DNA of 7,140 nucleotides from Tangfeifania sp. (lineage in GTDB: Bacteria > Bacteroidota > Bacteroidia > Bacteroidales > Prolixibacteraceae): the NCBI GenBank assembly GCA_018400515.1, contig JAGYMR010000143.1, positions 1 to 7,140 on the forward strand, read 5' to 3'. A program made the translations under genes and the position numbers. Numbering within the stretch: position 1 is the first letter of the stretch; every line of letters begins with the position of its first letter. Positions 5,203-7,140 of the stretch are shown piece after piece. The notes below the pieces were generated by a model. The model saw only the letters and a program-made list of their open reading frames with translations, was not told where the DNA came from and did not search any database.

Positions 5203-7140
5203 ATGAAACGATTTTACCTGAAATGTTTTTTTTTGCCAGCGCTTTTGTTGGGAATGCTGCCGTCGCTGATGGCTCAGCGAAGCAACGGGCTAACCCTGCA
5301 GGGTACGGTGAGTGTGGAGGAGGGGTCCCCAGGCGGGGCAGAGATCCGGATGTACCGGGACGGAGCCCGGATGGATAATTACGGCATTGGACCTGACGGG
5401 CGTTATAAAGTTGAACTCAATTACAACCATGAATTCACATTGGTATTTGTCCGGGAAGGCAATTTTTCTCAAAAAATAGTGGTCAACACCAATGTTCCCC
5501 GCCAGGTTCTTCAATCCGATCCCAGTTTTCCCCCCTTTCCGGTGGATATAAATCTTTTTACGGAAATCCCCGGGATCGACCGGACTTTTTCGGAAAATAC
5601 CGTTCTGAAAATTTATTACAGCGGGGAGGTGGATAATTTCATTTCAGAAGTTTATTACAACAATGCCCAGATCAGGCATCTGATCGACCAGGCCATAGCC
5701 CAGTCAAAGATCATTGACCGGGAAGCCGATTATCTTGCCACCCTGACCAAAGAGGAGCGGGAGGCATTGCAGCGAGAGTATGATCAGCTGATCGACCAGG
5801 CGGAAAAAGAGTACAATAACGAACAATTCCTGGCTGCCCTCGACGGGTATCAGGCGGCCAGTAAAATTTTTCCCGACCGGCAGTATCCCAAAGACCGGAT
5901 TGCTGAAATCAATGATCTGCTGGGATTGCTGATGGTGGCCGAAGAGATGGAAAAAGCACTGGCCGATCGTTTGGAAACCCTTTTGGAAGAGGGAGATGCC
6001 CAATTTGAGCGGGAAGCCTTTGAGGAAGCCCGGAACTCCTACCAACGGGTGCTCTCCATCGATTCCCTCAACCAGCATGCGCGCGAGCGGCTGACCGAGA
6101 TCGCCGCCCTTTTGCAGCAACGGGAGATCGACCGGGAGTACGGGAATCTGATCACTGCCGCCGACAATGCCTTTGGGGAGATGTTTTATGAAAAAGCCAG
6201 AGAAACTTATCAGCAAGCCCTGGAACTGAAAAGGGATGAATCCTACCCGCAACAGAAACTGGATGAAATTGAAACAATCCTGCAGGGACAGGCCGAAAGG
6301 GCAGAGAAATTAAAAAATTATGAAGAGGCCATGTTCCAGGCAGAGCTGAATTATGAGAAACAGTTCTATGAAAAGGCCATCGCATTTTATGAAAATGCAC
6401 TGGAATTTAAACCCGGGGATGATCAGGCACAGCGGAAGATCCAGGAAATAAAGGACCTGATGAATGAACTGGCCAACCGGACTTTGTATGATGAATTGAT
6501 CAAAACGGCGGATAAGGCTTTTAAGAAGGAGCAATACACCGAAGCTCTTGGGGATTATGAACAGGCCCTCGAACTTTTTCCCGGCGAGCAACATCCCGGG
6601 GAGCGGATTGCCCGTATCAATGAGATCCTGGAAGAGCGGGAGCTGTTTAGCCGTTTGATGAGCCGGGCCGACCGGACTTTTGACGATGAGGAGTACCGGG
6701 AATCCCGGAATTTGTATCAGCAGGCCCTTGAGATACAACCGGAAAATGAACATGCCCTCTCACGGGTGCAGGAGATTGACCGGATTTTTGCCCAACAGGT
6801 ACGGGATCAAAAATACCAGGAGATTATCGATGAAGCGGACCGGCTAGCCGCCAGTTCCGAGATGGTCGCTGCCATTGGAAAATTCAGGGAGGCCCTGGAT
6901 GTGAAACCTCAGGAGGAATACCCCATTGTCCGTATAGAGGAGATTCGGGGTATGATCGCCCGGCAGCAGGAGATTCAGGAGGCATACGATGCGGCCATCG
7001 CACAGGCGGACCGCGACTTTGAGGCGGAGGCGTTTGATGCGGCCCGCACGGGCTATACCGATGCGCAGGAGGCCAAACCGGGGGAGTCCTACCCCGGGGA
7101 GATGCTGGCGCGCATCGATTCGATCGAGATGGCCCGCGCC
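5203..7140 (+). CDS. large exported TPR-like repeat protein with N-terminal beta domain (3' end outside window)
   Basis: The first 646 codons of a protein still open at the window edge. Residues 1-24 are a signal peptide (MKRF, hydrophobic core, cleavage near LMA-Q), with no lipobox. Residues about 30-100 resemble a carboxypeptidase-regulatory-like beta-sandwich (LTLQGTV, then GPDGRYKVELNY), common at the start of Bacteroidota envelope proteins. A linker (about 100-190) leads to at least eight helical repeats. The recurrent pattern is A-D-x-x-F, five or so residues, Y-x-x-A-x-x-x-Y-x-x-A-L-x-x-x-P, then R-I-x-E-I. The lead Ala or its equivalent falls at 200, 264, 320, 380, 436, 489, 545 and 602, a spacing of 53-64 residues: a TPR-like helix pair plus a third, longer helix rich in Glu, Arg and Gln. 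No catalytic motif is seen. It is probably a periplasmic or envelope scaffold; function unknown. ATG 5203 is preferred because it begins the signal peptide, but the frame stays open back to an ATG at 5071. Confidence 0.85.
   Translation, partial: MKRFYLKCFFLPALLLGMLPSLMAQRSNGLTLQGTVSVEEGSPGGAEIRMYRDGARMDNYGIGPDGRYKVELNYNHEFTLVFVREGNFSQKIVVNTNVPRQVLQSDPSFPPFPVDINLFTEIPGIDRTFSENTVLKIYYSGEVDNFISEVYYNNAQIRHLIDQAIAQSKIIDREADYLATLTKEEREALQREYDQLIDQAEKEYNNEQFLAALDGYQAASKIFPDRQYPKDRIAEINDLLGLLMVAEEMEKALADRLETLLEEGDAQFEREAFEEARNSYQRVLSIDSLNQHARERLTEIAALLQQREIDREYGNLITAADNAFGEMFYEKARETYQQALELKRDESYPQQKLDEIETILQGQAERAEKLKNYEEAMFQAELNYEKQFYEKAIAFYENALEFKPGDDQAQRKIQEIKDLMNELANRTLYDELIKTADKAFKKEQYTEALGDYEQALELFPGEQHPGERIARINEILEERELFSRLMSRADRTFDDEEYRESRNLYQQALEIQPENEHALSRVQEIDRIFAQQVRDQKYQEIIDEADRLAASSEMVAAIGKFREALDVKPQEEYPIVRIEEIRGMIARQQEIQEAYDAAIAQADRDFEAEAFDAARTGYTDAQEAKPGESYPGEMLARIDSIEMARA

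Noticed and set aside
5704..6753. Minus-strand frames of 82-182 codons opposite the repeat protein
   Set aside because: Their periodic Leu/Phe/Pro-rich products follow the repeat unit of the sense gene, as expected from an antisense shadow.
1..7140. Mobile element, CRISPR array, tRNA or rRNA
   Set aside because: I saw no transposase, integrase, terminal inverted repeats with target duplication, regularly spaced identical repeats, cloverleaf or rRNA-like sequence. The repeats at 5203-7140 are protein-level and diverged in DNA.

Overview
The window most likely comes from a member of the Bacteroidota. RecG and the NhaC-type antiporter look like versions from that phylum. There is no convincing Shine-Dalgarno sequence ahead of any gene. 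Two genes are preceded by matches to TAnnTTTG, the -7 box used by the Bacteroidota primary sigma factor. The exported repeat protein at the right end has a carboxypeptidase-regulatory-like N-terminus typical of this phylum. I cannot place it below phylum with confidence.

Layout from left to right. (1) 71-685 (+): a secreted or periplasmic SOUL/heme-binding-like protein, alone, with a possible -7 box at 33-40. (2) 686-859: a convergent gap of 174 bp with weak hairpins. (3) 860-2962 (-): a complete RecG branch-migration helicase with all expected motifs. (4) 2963-3104: a 142 bp gap with a nested inverted repeat and a TAnnTTTG box almost touching the recG start. (5) 3105-4559 (-): a complete NhaC-family Na+/H+ antiporter. 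(6) 4560-5202: a 643 bp divergent intergenic region with no gene I can support, but with several short inverted and direct repeats. (7) 5203-7140 (+): the first 646 codons of a large exported protein, a signal peptide and a small beta-sandwich-like domain followed by at least eight TPR-like repeats. It is still open at the window edge.

The genes do not form an obvious pathway. RecG (replication and recombination repair) and NhaC (sodium and pH homeostasis) are housekeeping genes on the same strand, 142 bp apart, and need not share a transcript. The SOUL protein and the repeat protein are both predicted to be exported but lie at opposite ends on separate transcripts.

I found no clear new defence, mobile or RNA system. 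The points most worth a second look are: the architecture of the unfinished repeat protein; a marked concentration of the 7-mer TTCCGGG in non-coding DNA, all on one strand; the possible leaderless recG promoter; and the operator-like repeats ahead of the repeat protein.
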